From contig RFJD01000416.1 of the NCBI GenBank assembly GCA_003695015.1, positions 1-14,196 of the forward strand: DNA of 14,196 nt, given 5' to 3'. Origin of the DNA: Verrucomicrobiota bacterium. Its GTDB lineage: Bacteria; Verrucomicrobiota; Verrucomicrobiia; Limisphaerales; J093. The notes under the pieces are model-generated. The model was not told where the DNA came from. It worked only from the letters and a program-made list of their open reading frames with translations, and did no database searches. Below are positions 1 to 7,263 of the stretch, one piece after another. A program made the position numbers and the translations under genes. Every line of letters begins with the position of its first letter. The first letter of the stretch is position 1.

Positions 1-1094
1 AGGACGTACACCCGGCCGTCCTTGATGGCGTACTGCACGTTCATCAATCCGGAAACCCGCAGTTCCCGCGCCATGGCGTGGGTGTGGCGGCGCATCGTGT
101 CGATCAACTCCTCGCCGAGTGTGTGCGGCGGCAGCACCATGGCGGCGTCGCCCGAATGGACTCCGGCAAACTCGATGTGCTCGAGCATGCCACCGACCAC
201 GATGGTCCCCTCGTCCGGGTCGTCGAAGTTGCCGACGTCGGCGATGCAATCCACGTCCACCTCGATGGCGTCCTCGAGGAACTTGTCCACCAACACGGGC
301 CGTTCCGGCGAGGCGTCCACCGCTTCCCGCATGTAGCGGCGCAGTTCGGCCTCGGAATAGACGATCCGCATGGCCCGTCCGCCCAAGACGAACGAAGGCC
401 GCACCAGCACCGGGTATCCGAGGCGGGCCGCCACCGCCACGGCTTCCTCCTCGTTGGTGGCGGTGCCGTTGGGGGGCTGGGCGATGCCGAGCTTGTCGAG
501 CATGGCGGCGAAGAGTTTGCGGTCCTCGGCCCGCTCGATGCTCTGGGGGGTGGTGCCGATGATGCGGACGCCGTTGGCCTGCAAACCCAGGGCCAGGTTC
601 AACGGCGTCTGGCCGCCGAACTGGACGATCGCCCCCCAGCAGTTCTCCCGGCGGTAGATGTGCAGCACGTCCTCGAGGGTCAGCGGCTCGAAGTAGAGGC
701 GGTCGCTGGTGTCGTAGTCGGTCGAGACGGTCTCGGGATTCGAGTTGACCATGATGGTCTCGAACCCGTCCTCCTTGAGGGCGAAGGCGGCGTGCACGCA
801 GCAGTAGTCGAACTCGATCCCCTGGCCGATCCGGTTGGGGCCGCCGCCGAGGATCATCACCTTGCGGCGGTCGGACGGCTTGGTCTCGTCCTCCCCGCGA
901 TCGTAGGTCGAGTAATAGTACGGCGTGTAGGCCTCGAACTCCGCGGCGCAAGTGTCCACCAACCGATACGCCGGCAGCAGGCCCAGCCGTTCCCGTTCGG
1001 CGCGGACTTCGTCCTCGGTCCGGCCGGTCAGGTGGGCGATCTGGCGGTCGGAGAAACCGCAGGCTTTGGCGCGCGCAAGCAGGTTCGGGTCCAT
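1..1094 (-). CDS. carB: Carbamoyl-phosphate synthase large subunit, separate C-terminal half (partial; 3' end outside window)
   Basis: CarB uses ATP, bicarbonate and glutamine-derived ammonia to make carbamoyl phosphate for pyrimidine and arginine synthesis. This frame encodes only the second (carbamoyl-phosphate-forming) half. Its first ~78 residues match the end of the oligomerisation domain (VDTCAAEFEAYTPYYYSTYD at residues 47-66). The C-half nucleotide-binding start GGGPNRIGQGIEFDYCC follows at about 83-99, then NPETVSTDYDTSDRLYFEP, GGQTPLNLA, RPSFVLGGRAM and EHIEFAGVHSGD. The reading frame is unbroken to the window edge (364 codons). ATG at 1094 follows the upstream gene's stop by 8 bases; a TTG at 1106 overlapping that stop as TTGA is the alternative. 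An in-frame TGA at 1127-1125 rules out a longer protein. Full-length CarB is about 1,070 residues, and this start lies near E. coli residue 480. Split carB genes are known in Aquifex and Methanocaldococcus. The N-terminal half is not in this window. Family assignment is certain; whether it works as a split enzyme is inferred. Confidence 0.95.
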   Translation of the reverse strand, partial: MDPNLLARAKACGFSDRQIAHLTGRTEDEVRAERERLGLLPAYRLVDTCAAEFEAYTPYYYSTYDRGEDETKPSDRRKVMILGGGPNRIGQGIEFDYCCVHAAFALKEDGFETIMVNSNPETVSTDYDTSDRLYFEPLTLEDVLHIYRRENCWGAIVQFGGQTPLNLALGLQANGVRIIGTTPQSIERAEDRKLFAAMLDKLGIAQPPNGTATNEEEAVAVAARLGYPVLVRPSFVLGGRAMRIVYSEAELRRYMREAVDASPERPVLVDKFLEDAIEVDVDCIADVGNFDDPDEGTIVVGGMLEHIEFAGVHSGDAAMVLPPHTLGEELIDTMRRHTHAMARELRVSGLMNVQYAIKDGRVYV

Positions 1095-1102
1095 GGATTC
1101 GC

Positions 1103-2959
1103 TCAACGAAGCGGTTGAATCGGTTCAGGCAAGGTCGGTTGGGGCGCGGCCGGCGCCGTGGTGGCCGGGCCGGTCGGCTGGGTTTCGGGCCGGCCCGGCT
1201 CCCGGCTGCCCAAGGCCCGCCACCGCGGGCGGTCGGCCAGGAACAACTGGTCCGGCAGGTAGTAGCTCCAGACGTCCTTGAGCGGGAACCCGTCGGGCAG
1301 CTCCTGCCGCAGCAGCAACTGGGCGGCGAACCGCGCCCAATCGTAGTCGCGCCCTTGGATCATCTGGCTGAGGAACTTCACGTCCGTGGTCAATTGCGTC
1401 AGATACAGCGCCGAAACCCGCTTGTGCCGGTCGTGGATCTCGAAGAACGCCTCGCGCGGGTTGCGCGGGATCCAGACGCACTGCCGGTCGCCGTACCACG
1501 CCACCGCCCACGGCATGTCGCTCATCATCAGCTCGTCCTGTCGCAGGAGCCGGGCGTTGGTCTGGATCCAGACCGGGTAGTACGGCGGGTAATTGATCGG
1601 GACGTTCGGCGGCGGCAGGAACGTCAGGATGATGGGCAAGGCGCTCACCCCCAGGAACACCGTGGTGATGAAGTGCCGCAGCTCGATGATCGGCAGCCGC
1701 ATCTGGTCCAGCAGGGTGCTGAAAAAGGCCGCGCCGTAGATGAAAAACGGCGGCGCCAGCAGAATCAGCAGGTTCTCCGAATGAATGTCCGGGATGCGCT
1801 CGGACAAATGGGTCCGGCCCAGGGCCTGAAACACGGCCAGAGTCACCAGCGTCAGCAGCAACACGTACCTCAGGCGGCTCAGCATGCCGGAGCGGAACCG
1901 CAGCAACAATCCCGCCAGAAAGAAGCCGCCGAGCCAGTTGCCGCCCAGCCGCGGCAGTTCGTGGGTGAGGATGTCGTACAGGTTCAACACCAGCTTCCGC
2001 CCGTAGTCGTTCAGCCCCACCAATTGCATCTCCGGCTCGAGCGTGCGCTCGAGGGTGTCGTGCGGATAAGCGATCGACCCTTGGTCGATGGCGAATCCGG
2101 CCAGCCCGAAGGGATGGCCGCAGAGCTGGTAGTTCCTCACCAGCCAAGGCGCCACCACGGCCGCGGCCACCAGGACGACCACCAGGTTCACCTTGAACCG
2201 CCGCTGGTTGAAGAAGATCAGCACGTAGGCCACCGTCGGAACCAGCAATCCGAGCATCGAGTAGCGGGTGAGTCCGGCCAGGCCGATCAACAACCCGCAC
2301 ACCGCCGCCCACCGATAGAGCCCCCGTTTTTCCCGGCCTCCCTCGAAAAAGGCCGTGTCCAACCGCAACAGGGCACGCACCCAGAGAGCCAGCCACAGCA
2401 TCACCATCATGGTGGACAGGCCGGAGGTGGAAAACCGCCACAGGGTGTCGGACAACAGCAGGAAAGCGAGGGTCAGCACGCCGACCTCGATGGAGAACAA
2501 CCGCGAGGCCAAACTGGCCATCAGCCCGATGACGATCAGGAAGAGCACCTGGTTGGCCACCGCGATGATGACCTCCGGCTGGTACCGCAGGAACGGCCCT
2601 TCGATCTGGTACTTGAACGGCAGGGCCTTCATCAGGCCGGCCAGGAACAACGGATAGACCGGCGGGTTGATCAGATCCGGATGCGGCGCCGAACCGATGT
2701 CCGCCTCCAAGCCCTGCTTCTGCACCACCAAGTGGATGCTCAGCGGCCGGATCACCTCGGTGGTGTAGCCCCGCCCGGCGACGATGTTGCGGGCCAACTG
2801 GGCCGCCTCCATGGCTTCCGGGGCGTAGAAGTTCTTGAACTCCCGGGTGTCGTACCACCACGCCAGGGCGAGGACGGCCAACACCGTGGCCAGGGCGCGC
2901 ACGATGCGCGGGCCCCGCCCGACTTCCAACTCGTAGATCAGTTCCTGAATGTGCGGCAT
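1103..2959 (-). CDS. Polytopic membrane protein resembling family 39 (PMT_2/ArnT-like) glycosyltransferases
   Basis: This 618-residue protein is probably an inner-membrane GT-C-fold enzyme that moves a sugar from a lipid carrier onto a periplasmic acceptor. One hydrophobic segment lies at about 20-36. A large loop follows (37-130) with APEAMEAAQLARNIVAGRGY (46-65) and HPDLINPPVYPLFLAGLMKA (93-112), both laid out as in family 39 enzymes. About ten more hydrophobic segments lie between 131 and 448, including a PWLVRNY motif (271-277) common in this group. A soluble domain (about 455-586) and a Pro/Thr-rich tail end the protein. The usual Asp-Glu pair of the first loop reads Pro-Glu (47-48), so activity is uncertain. 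ATG at 2959 is the first start after an in-frame stop and lies 21 bases past the regulator gene, with only a weak ribosome site (GAGA). The donor and acceptor are unknown. It could instead be a non-catalytic relative. Confidence 0.72.
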   Translation of the reverse strand: MPHIQELIYELEVGRGPRIVRALATVLAVLALAWWYDTREFKNFYAPEAMEAAQLARNIVAGRGYTTEVIRPLSIHLVVQKQGLEADIGSAPHPDLINPPVYPLFLAGLMKALPFKYQIEGPFLRYQPEVIIAVANQVLFLIVIGLMASLASRLFSIEVGVLTLAFLLLSDTLWRFSTSGLSTMMVMLWLALWVRALLRLDTAFFEGGREKRGLYRWAAVCGLLIGLAGLTRYSMLGLLVPTVAYVLIFFNQRRFKVNLVVVLVAAAVVAPWLVRNYQLCGHPFGLAGFAIDQGSIAYPHDTLERTLEPEMQLVGLNDYGRKLVLNLYDILTHELPRLGGNWLGGFFLAGLLLRFRSGMLSRLRYVLLLTLVTLAVFQALGRTHLSERIPDIHSENLLILLAPPFFIYGAAFFSTLLDQMRLPIIELRHFITTVFLGVSALPIILTFLPPPNVPINYPPYYPVWIQTNARLLRQDELMMSDMPWAVAWYGDRQCVWIPRNPREAFFEIHDRHKRVSALYLTQLTTDVKFLSQMIQGRDYDWARFAAQLLLRQELPDGFPLKDVWSYYLPDQLFLADRPRWRALGSREPGRPETQPTGPATTAPAAPQPTLPEPIQPLR

Positions 2960-2980
2960 GATGGTCTCGATCCCGCCGGC

Positions 2981-4480
2981 TCAACCTCCGGCATCCGCGG
3001 CCGATCTTCCCCGCCGGGGGGCGAAGTCCTCCAACTGGTACTGGTGCAGCTTGCGGTGGAGGGTCCGGCGGCTGATGCCCAGTTTGCGCGCCGCCAAGGT
3101 GCGGTTGCCGCCCGTCTCCCGGAGAGCGCGGATGATCTGCTGCCGCTCGGTCTCCTTCAAGCTCAAGGTCGTGGGCGCCGGCTCCCACGCAGAAGGCGGG
3201 GCCGGCGGCCCGGCCGGGACGCCGGAGGAAGCCCCGTCCGCGGGGCCGTGCCCCGCCGCGGTCCCGGCCGGTTCACCCGCCGTCACCACCGGGCGGCTTT
3301 GGGGTGAACGGACGCTGGCCGGCAGATCGCGCAGGGTGATCCGATCGCCCCGGCACAACGCCACGGCGCCCTCGACGGCGTTGCGCAGCTCCCGCACGTT
3401 GGCCGGCCAAGGGTAGCGCAGCATGGCTTCCATCGCCTCGGGCGTGAACCCTTCGATCCGTTTGCCGTACTGCTTCGAGATCTCCTTTAGAAAGTGGGTC
3501 GCCAACAGGGGAATGTCCCCTTCCCGTTCGCGCAGGGGCGGCAGCCAGATTTCGACCACGCGCAGCCGGAAAAAGAGATCCTCGCGAAACTTCCCCTGCC
3601 GGACCAGCTCGGCCAGGTTGCGATTGGTGGCGGCGATGACCCGCACATCCACCGAGATGGTCTTGTTCGAGCCGAGCCGCTCGAAGGTCCGTTCGCCCAG
3701 CACCCGCAGCAGTTTCACCTGCGTCGAGGCGTCGATCTCCCCGATCTCGTCGAGGAACAGCGTGCCGCCGTTGGCCTGCTCGAAACGGCCGATCCGCCGC
3801 TCCGTGGCGCCCGTGAATGCCCCCTTCTCGTGACCGAACAACTCGGCCTCCAGCAGGGTGGCCGGCAGGGCCGCGCAATGGACCGTCACCATCGGGCGTT
3901 TGGCGCGCGGGCTGAGCCGGTGGATCGCCTTGGCGAACATCTCCTTGCCGGTGCCGCTCTCGCCCTGGATCAGCACCGTCGCCGGCGTCGGCGCCACCTG
4001 GCGCACGATGTCGAAGACCTCCTGCATGGCGGGGGAGTTGCCGACGATTTCCTCGATGCCGAACCGTTCGTCCAGTTGCGCCTGCAACTGGCGGTTTTCG
4101 TCCTCGAGCCGGTGCTGCCGCAGGGCCTTGGCGATGCGGATCTCGAGTTCGTCGATCTGCATCCGGCCCTTGGGGATGTAGTCGTCCGCCCCCCGCTTCA
4201 TGGCCTCGACGGCCAGCTCCTCCGAGCCGTAGGCGGTCATGAGGATGCAGACGGGCGGATGGCTGAGCGATTTGGCCCGGGCGATCAGCCGCATGCCGTC
4301 CTCCTTGGGCATGCGGAAGTCGGTCAACAACACGTCGAACCGCTCCCGTTCGAGCAATTCCCACGCCGTGGCGGCGTCCTCGGCGATGAAGACCTCGTAA
4401 CGATCCTCCAAAGCGGCGCGCAGCCCCTCCCGCGTGGGCTTTTCATCGTCCACGATCAACAGCGTGGGTCGCTCTTCCAT
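2981..4480 (-). CDS. Sigma-54-dependent response regulator, NtrC family
   Basis: This 499-residue cytoplasmic activator should switch on sigma-54 promoters once phosphorylated. An N-terminal receiver domain (about 6-120) has the acidic pair D11/D12, phospho-acceptor D54 in LLTDFRMP, T82 and K104. A short helical linker leads to the AAA+ domain (about 145-370). That domain has Walker A GESGTGKE (173-180), the sigma-54 contact loop GAFTGA (220-225), Walker B GGTLFLDEIGE (238-248) and an arginine-rich REDLFFRLR segment. A Pro/Gly/Ala-rich spacer precedes a Fis-type helix-turn-helix (about 461-481, TLAARKLGISRRTLHRKLHQ). Every key motif is intact. ATG at 4480 has no Shine-Dalgarno sequence; a CATAAT box sits 11 bases upstream without a good -35. 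No histidine kinase is adjacent, so its signal and targets are unknown. It lies 65 bases after nadK and 21 bases before the membrane transferase-like gene. NtrC-type is certain; the subfamily is not. Confidence 0.95.
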   Translation of the reverse strand: MEERPTLLIVDDEKPTREGLRAALEDRYEVFIAEDAATAWELLERERFDVLLTDFRMPKEDGMRLIARAKSLSHPPVCILMTAYGSEELAVEAMKRGADDYIPKGRMQIDELEIRIAKALRQHRLEDENRQLQAQLDERFGIEEIVGNSPAMQEVFDIVRQVAPTPATVLIQGESGTGKEMFAKAIHRLSPRAKRPMVTVHCAALPATLLEAELFGHEKGAFTGATERRIGRFEQANGGTLFLDEIGEIDASTQVKLLRVLGERTFERLGSNKTISVDVRVIAATNRNLAELVRQGKFREDLFFRLRVVEIWLPPLREREGDIPLLATHFLKEISKQYGKRIEGFTPEAMEAMLRYPWPANVRELRNAVEGAVALCRGDRITLRDLPASVRSPQSRPVVTAGEPAGTAAGHGPADGASSGVPAGPPAPPSAWEPAPTTLSLKETERQQIIRALRETGGNRTLAARKLGISRRTLHRKLHQYQLEDFAPRRGRSAADAGG

Positions 4481-4545
4481 CGCGCGGCGCGATTATGCCC
4501 GCCCGTGCCGGCGGATGCACCGAGTTTTTGTCCGCCCTGCCCGGC

Positions 4546-5445
4546 TCACCGGTCGCCGGCCTCCACCGCCGAGCCGCTCCAGCCGAGCTTCTGCCGCAGG
4601 GTCTGGAAAAAGGAGGCGCCCGGCCGCCGCACCAGGCAGGCCGCATGCCGGCTCCGCTGCACGGTGATCCGCTCGTTCACCTCGATCTCCGTGCCCACCT
4701 GGCCGTCGGCCGAGAAAAACGTCGCCACCCCGTGCGTCAGCAGGCGGACCTCGATCACCGCCCCCAACCGCACGATGACCGAGCGGTTCGAGAGCGTGTG
4801 CGGGCAAATCGGCGTCAGGGCGAACACCTCCGCCTGCGGGCTCACCACCGCCCCACCGGCCGCCAGCGAGTAGGCCGTCGAACCCGTCGGCGAACTGATG
4901 ATCAACCCGTCCCCGCGGTAGCGGGTCAGCGTCTCGCCATCGACGCTCAGTTCCAACTCGATCAGGCGGGGCGTCGGCCCCCGGCTGATCACGAAATCGT
5001 TCAAGGCCAGTTCCGGGCGCTGGCGGGGACGGCTGCTGCGGCGGGCTTGGATGAGGTGGCGGGATTCGACCCAGCATTCGCCGGCCTTGAGGGCGGCCAG
5101 CGTTTCCGGCAGGTCGGCGAAGCCGCAGGTCGTCAGAAAACCGAGCGTGCCGAGGTTCACTCCCAAGATGGGCACCCGGCTGGACGCCACCGCGCGGGCG
5201 ACCCGCAGCATCGTGCCGTCCCCGCCCAAGGCCACCAGCATGTCGCATGTCGTCGCCAATCCGGGCAGGGTCGAGAGCGTCGGCACGTCCTCCAGCCCCA
5301 GCGCGGCCGTGGCCTCGTTGGTTTGGACTTGGAATCCGGCCTGGCGCAACAACGCCACCGTCTCCCGCAGCGTGCCGGGGTCGCCGCACTTGTCCGGATT
5401 GGCCACCAGCCCCAGCCGCTCAATCTTGTCGGTCAATCTTCTCAA
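4546..5445 (-). CDS. nadK: NAD kinase
   Basis: The enzyme phosphorylates NAD+ with ATP (or polyphosphate) to make NADP+, in the cytoplasm. The 299-residue frame is normal length for the family. It carries the hallmark GGDGT (74-78), GVNLGTLGFL (95-104), NDFVISRG (149-156), GDG (178-180) and the long SSPTGSTAYSLAAGG motif (184-198). There is no ATG before the first beta strand (LGLVANPDK, 11-19). The start must be TTG, either at 5445 (used here, 26-base overlap with tlyA) or at 5436 (17-base overlap). Neither has a well-spaced ribosome site, which suggests translation coupled to tlyA. tlyA followed by nadK is a recurrent bacterial gene order, often with recN next; here an NtrC-type regulator follows instead. 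Identity is secure; the exact start is not. Confidence 0.96.
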   Translation of the reverse strand: MRRLTDKIERLGLVANPDKCGDPGTLRETVALLRQAGFQVQTNEATAALGLEDVPTLSTLPGLATTCDMLVALGGDGTMLRVARAVASSRVPILGVNLGTLGFLTTCGFADLPETLAALKAGECWVESRHLIQARRSSRPRQRPELALNDFVISRGPTPRLIELELSVDGETLTRYRGDGLIISSPTGSTAYSLAAGGAVVSPQAEVFALTPICPHTLSNRSVIVRLGAVIEVRLLTHGVATFFSADGQVGTEIEVNERITVQRSRHAACLVRRPGASFFQTLRQKLGWSGSAVEAGDR

Positions 5446-6181
5446 GCAGCACCAGAAATTCCTTGTTGCCCGCGGGCCCCAGAATGGGCGACTCGACCCG
5501 GCCCCGCCAGTGCAAACTCCCCCCGGCCGCCACCCAATTCTCCAACTCGCGCAGCACCCGCTCGTGAATGCGCGGATCGCGGATCACGCCGCGCCCGCGG
5601 CTGGCCTCCCGGCGTCCGGCTTCGAACTGGGGCTTCACCAGCGCCACGATCCGTCCATTGGGGCGCAACAGGGCCGGCAACGGCGGCAGCACCAGCCGCA
5701 GCGAAATGAACGAGCAATCCACCACCGCCAGGTCCAAGGGAACGAAGGGTTGCGGGAAATGGGCCGGTTGCAAGTGCCGCGCGTTGATGCCCTCCAGCGG
5801 CGTGACCCGCGCGTCCTGCCGCAACTTCCACGCCAACTGCCCTTTGCCCACGTCCACCGCGTACACGTGCGCCGCCCCGCGTTGCAACAGGCAGTCGGTG
5901 AACCCGCCGGTCGAAGCCCCCACGTCCACCACCCGCCAGCCCCGGACGTCGAGCCCGAAGGCGTCCAGAGCGCGTTCGAGCTTGTAGCCGCCGCGGCTGA
6001 CGTAACGTTCCGGCGCCTCCAGGACGACCTCCGCCTCCGGCGGCACCCGCGCCCCCGCCTTGGTGGCGGGTTGACCGTCCACCCGCACCCGGCCCGCCAG
6101 GATCAACCGCCGCGCCTGTTCGCGGCTCGGGCAAAGGCCGTGTTCGACCAACCACTGATCCAGCCGGAGCCGCCCCGCCAC
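5420..6181 (-). CDS. tlyA: TlyA-family S4-domain RNA 2'-O-methyltransferase (hemolysin A family)
   Basis: TlyA proteins methylate cytidine 2'-hydroxyls in rRNA with S-adenosylmethionine; many family members are labelled hemolysin A. The 253-residue protein begins with an S4 RNA-binding domain (about 4-62). The Rossmann methyltransferase domain follows, with the SAM loop VDVGASTGGFTDCLL (85-99). The K-D-K-E catalytic set of FtsJ/TlyA enzymes can be read as K67 (SRGGYKLERAL), D155 (VVDCSF), K183 (LVKPQFE) and E241 (GNKEFLVLL). The start is GTG at 6181, backed by GGGAGG at 6195-6190 eight bases upstream. The gene lies 21 bases after manA and overlaps nadK, so they are probably co-transcribed. 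The exact rRNA site cannot be told from the sequence. Confidence 0.94.
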   Translation of the reverse strand: MAGRLRLDQWLVEHGLCPSREQARRLILAGRVRVDGQPATKAGARVPPEAEVVLEAPERYVSRGGYKLERALDAFGLDVRGWRVVDVGASTGGFTDCLLQRGAAHVYAVDVGKGQLAWKLRQDARVTPLEGINARHLQPAHFPQPFVPLDLAVVDCSFISLRLVLPPLPALLRPNGRIVALVKPQFEAGRREASRGRGVIRDPRIHERVLRELENWVAAGGSLHWRGRVESPILGPAGNKEFLVLLEKIDRQD

Positions 6182-6189
6182 CGCGCCCG

Positions 6190-6195
6190 CCTCCC
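6190..6195 (-). promoter_or_regulatory. Shine-Dalgarno site for tlyA (GGGAGG)
   Basis: GGGAGG read on the minus strand lies eight bases before the GTG at 6181. It is the strongest ribosome-binding match before any gene here, and it decides in favour of the GTG start. Confidence 0.75.
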
Positions 6196-6202
6196 GCCGG
6201 CC

Positions 6203-7195
6203 TCAAGAGGCCCGGCCGGCCTCGGCCAACAAACACTCCGCCCCGGCCGGGCTGCTGAGCCGCGTCCGTTCCCGCGCCGCCGCCGGCACCAAGGCGAAAT
6301 GGCCGGGCTTCAGCTCCACCGCCTCGGCCGGATCATCCGTTTCCAAGCGGACGACCTCCCGGATCGACGCCACCACCAGCGGCCGGGGCCGGCCCGTCAG
6401 GAAAACCGGTTCACCGGTCAACCGCCATTGTTCCACCTCGAAGAGCGGATCGGCGACCAGCCGGCGACGTTCCACCGGCCCTTCGCGGACGAACTCCCGC
6501 GGCAGGAGGGCCGGCTCGGTGTCGTTGAAATCGATGCTCGCCAAGGCCTGCGGGATGTGCAGCTCACGCGGCCGGCCGTCCAAGCCGACGCGGTTCCAGT
6601 CGAAGACCCGGTAGGTCGTGTCGGAGTTCTGCTGGATTTCGAAGACCACCAAGCCGGCTCCCAGCGCGTGCATCCGACCGCTGGGCAGGAAAAGGGCGTC
6701 GCCCTCGCGCACCGGCAACCGCCAGACCGCCTCGGCCGCCGTGCCCTTCTCCAGCATCTCGGCGAAGCGCTCCCGGGTGATGCCCGGCTTGACGCCGGCC
6801 ATGATCGCCGCGTCCGGTTCGGCCCGCGCCACGTACCACATCTCGGTCTTCGGTTCCCCGCCCAGCTCCGCCGCCCTGGCCGCCGGGGGATGGACCTGCA
6901 GCGAGAGGATGTCCCGGGCGTCGAGCAGCTTCACCAGAAGCGGAAACCGGCCGTGGGCGTCGCCCGCCTCGCCCAGCAATTCCCCGCGCCGTTCCTGCAT
7001 CAACCAGCGCAGGTCCTTGCCGGCCAACGGGCCGTTGAGGATGACGCTGACGCCTTCCGGCCGGTCGGTGATCTCCCACGATTCACCGATGCGTTTGCCG
7101 GGCGGCAACGGCTTGCCGTACATCTCGGCCAGGGTCCGTCCACCCCAGACGCGTTCCTTGAAGATGGGTTGGAAAACGAGGGGATACCGTGCCAT
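6203..7195 (-). CDS. manA: Class I mannose-6-phosphate isomerase
   Basis: The enzyme interconverts fructose-6-phosphate and mannose-6-phosphate using a zinc ion, in the cytoplasm. It supplies mannose for GDP-mannose and its derivatives, or feeds mannose into glycolysis. The 330-residue length fits the short Bacillus-type class I enzymes rather than the ~390-residue E. coli form. Cupin-type zinc ligands are visible: Q100 and H102 in SLQVHP, E118 in KTEMWYV and H176 in RMHALGAG. The DTTYRVFDW segment (192-200) holds the conserved arginine (R196). ATG at 7195 has AAGGA (7210-7206) ten bases upstream. It sits 68 bases after accA and 21 bases before tlyA. GDP-mannose is the precursor of GDP-fucose, so a link with the fucosyltransferase-like gene on the other strand is possible but unproven. 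Confidence 0.93.
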   Translation of the reverse strand: MARYPLVFQPIFKERVWGGRTLAEMYGKPLPPGKRIGESWEITDRPEGVSVILNGPLAGKDLRWLMQERRGELLGEAGDAHGRFPLLVKLLDARDILSLQVHPPAARAAELGGEPKTEMWYVARAEPDAAIMAGVKPGITRERFAEMLEKGTAAEAVWRLPVREGDALFLPSGRMHALGAGLVVFEIQQNSDTTYRVFDWNRVGLDGRPRELHIPQALASIDFNDTEPALLPREFVREGPVERRRLVADPLFEVEQWRLTGEPVFLTGRPRPLVVASIREVVRLETDDPAEAVELKPGHFALVPAAARERTRLSSPAGAECLLAEAGRAS

Positions 7196-7263
7196 GTCCG
7201 TCGTTTCCTTGCTTGCTCATCCGGCGACAGCGACCCGGCCGTCCCCGAAAACGGGACCGGCGC

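Noticed and set aside
1125..3188. Minus-strand open frame of about 687 codons overlapping the membrane transferase-like gene in another frame
   Set aside because: It covers both that gene and the end of the NtrC regulator and has low-complexity Gly/Arg/Pro/Ala composition and no motif. The real genes occupy a different frame.
1115..3307. Long plus-strand open frame of about 730 codons opposite the membrane transferase-like gene
   Set aside because: It is antisense to a gene with clear membrane segments and family motifs. Its predicted protein is Gln/Arg/His/Pro-rich with no domain, as expected of a high-GC shadow frame.
7241..7257. Small hairpin with an A-tetraloop (T-tetraloop on the minus strand) between accA and manA
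   Set aside because: The stem is four plus two pairs with a bulge and no T-run follows on the minus strand, so it is not a credible terminator.
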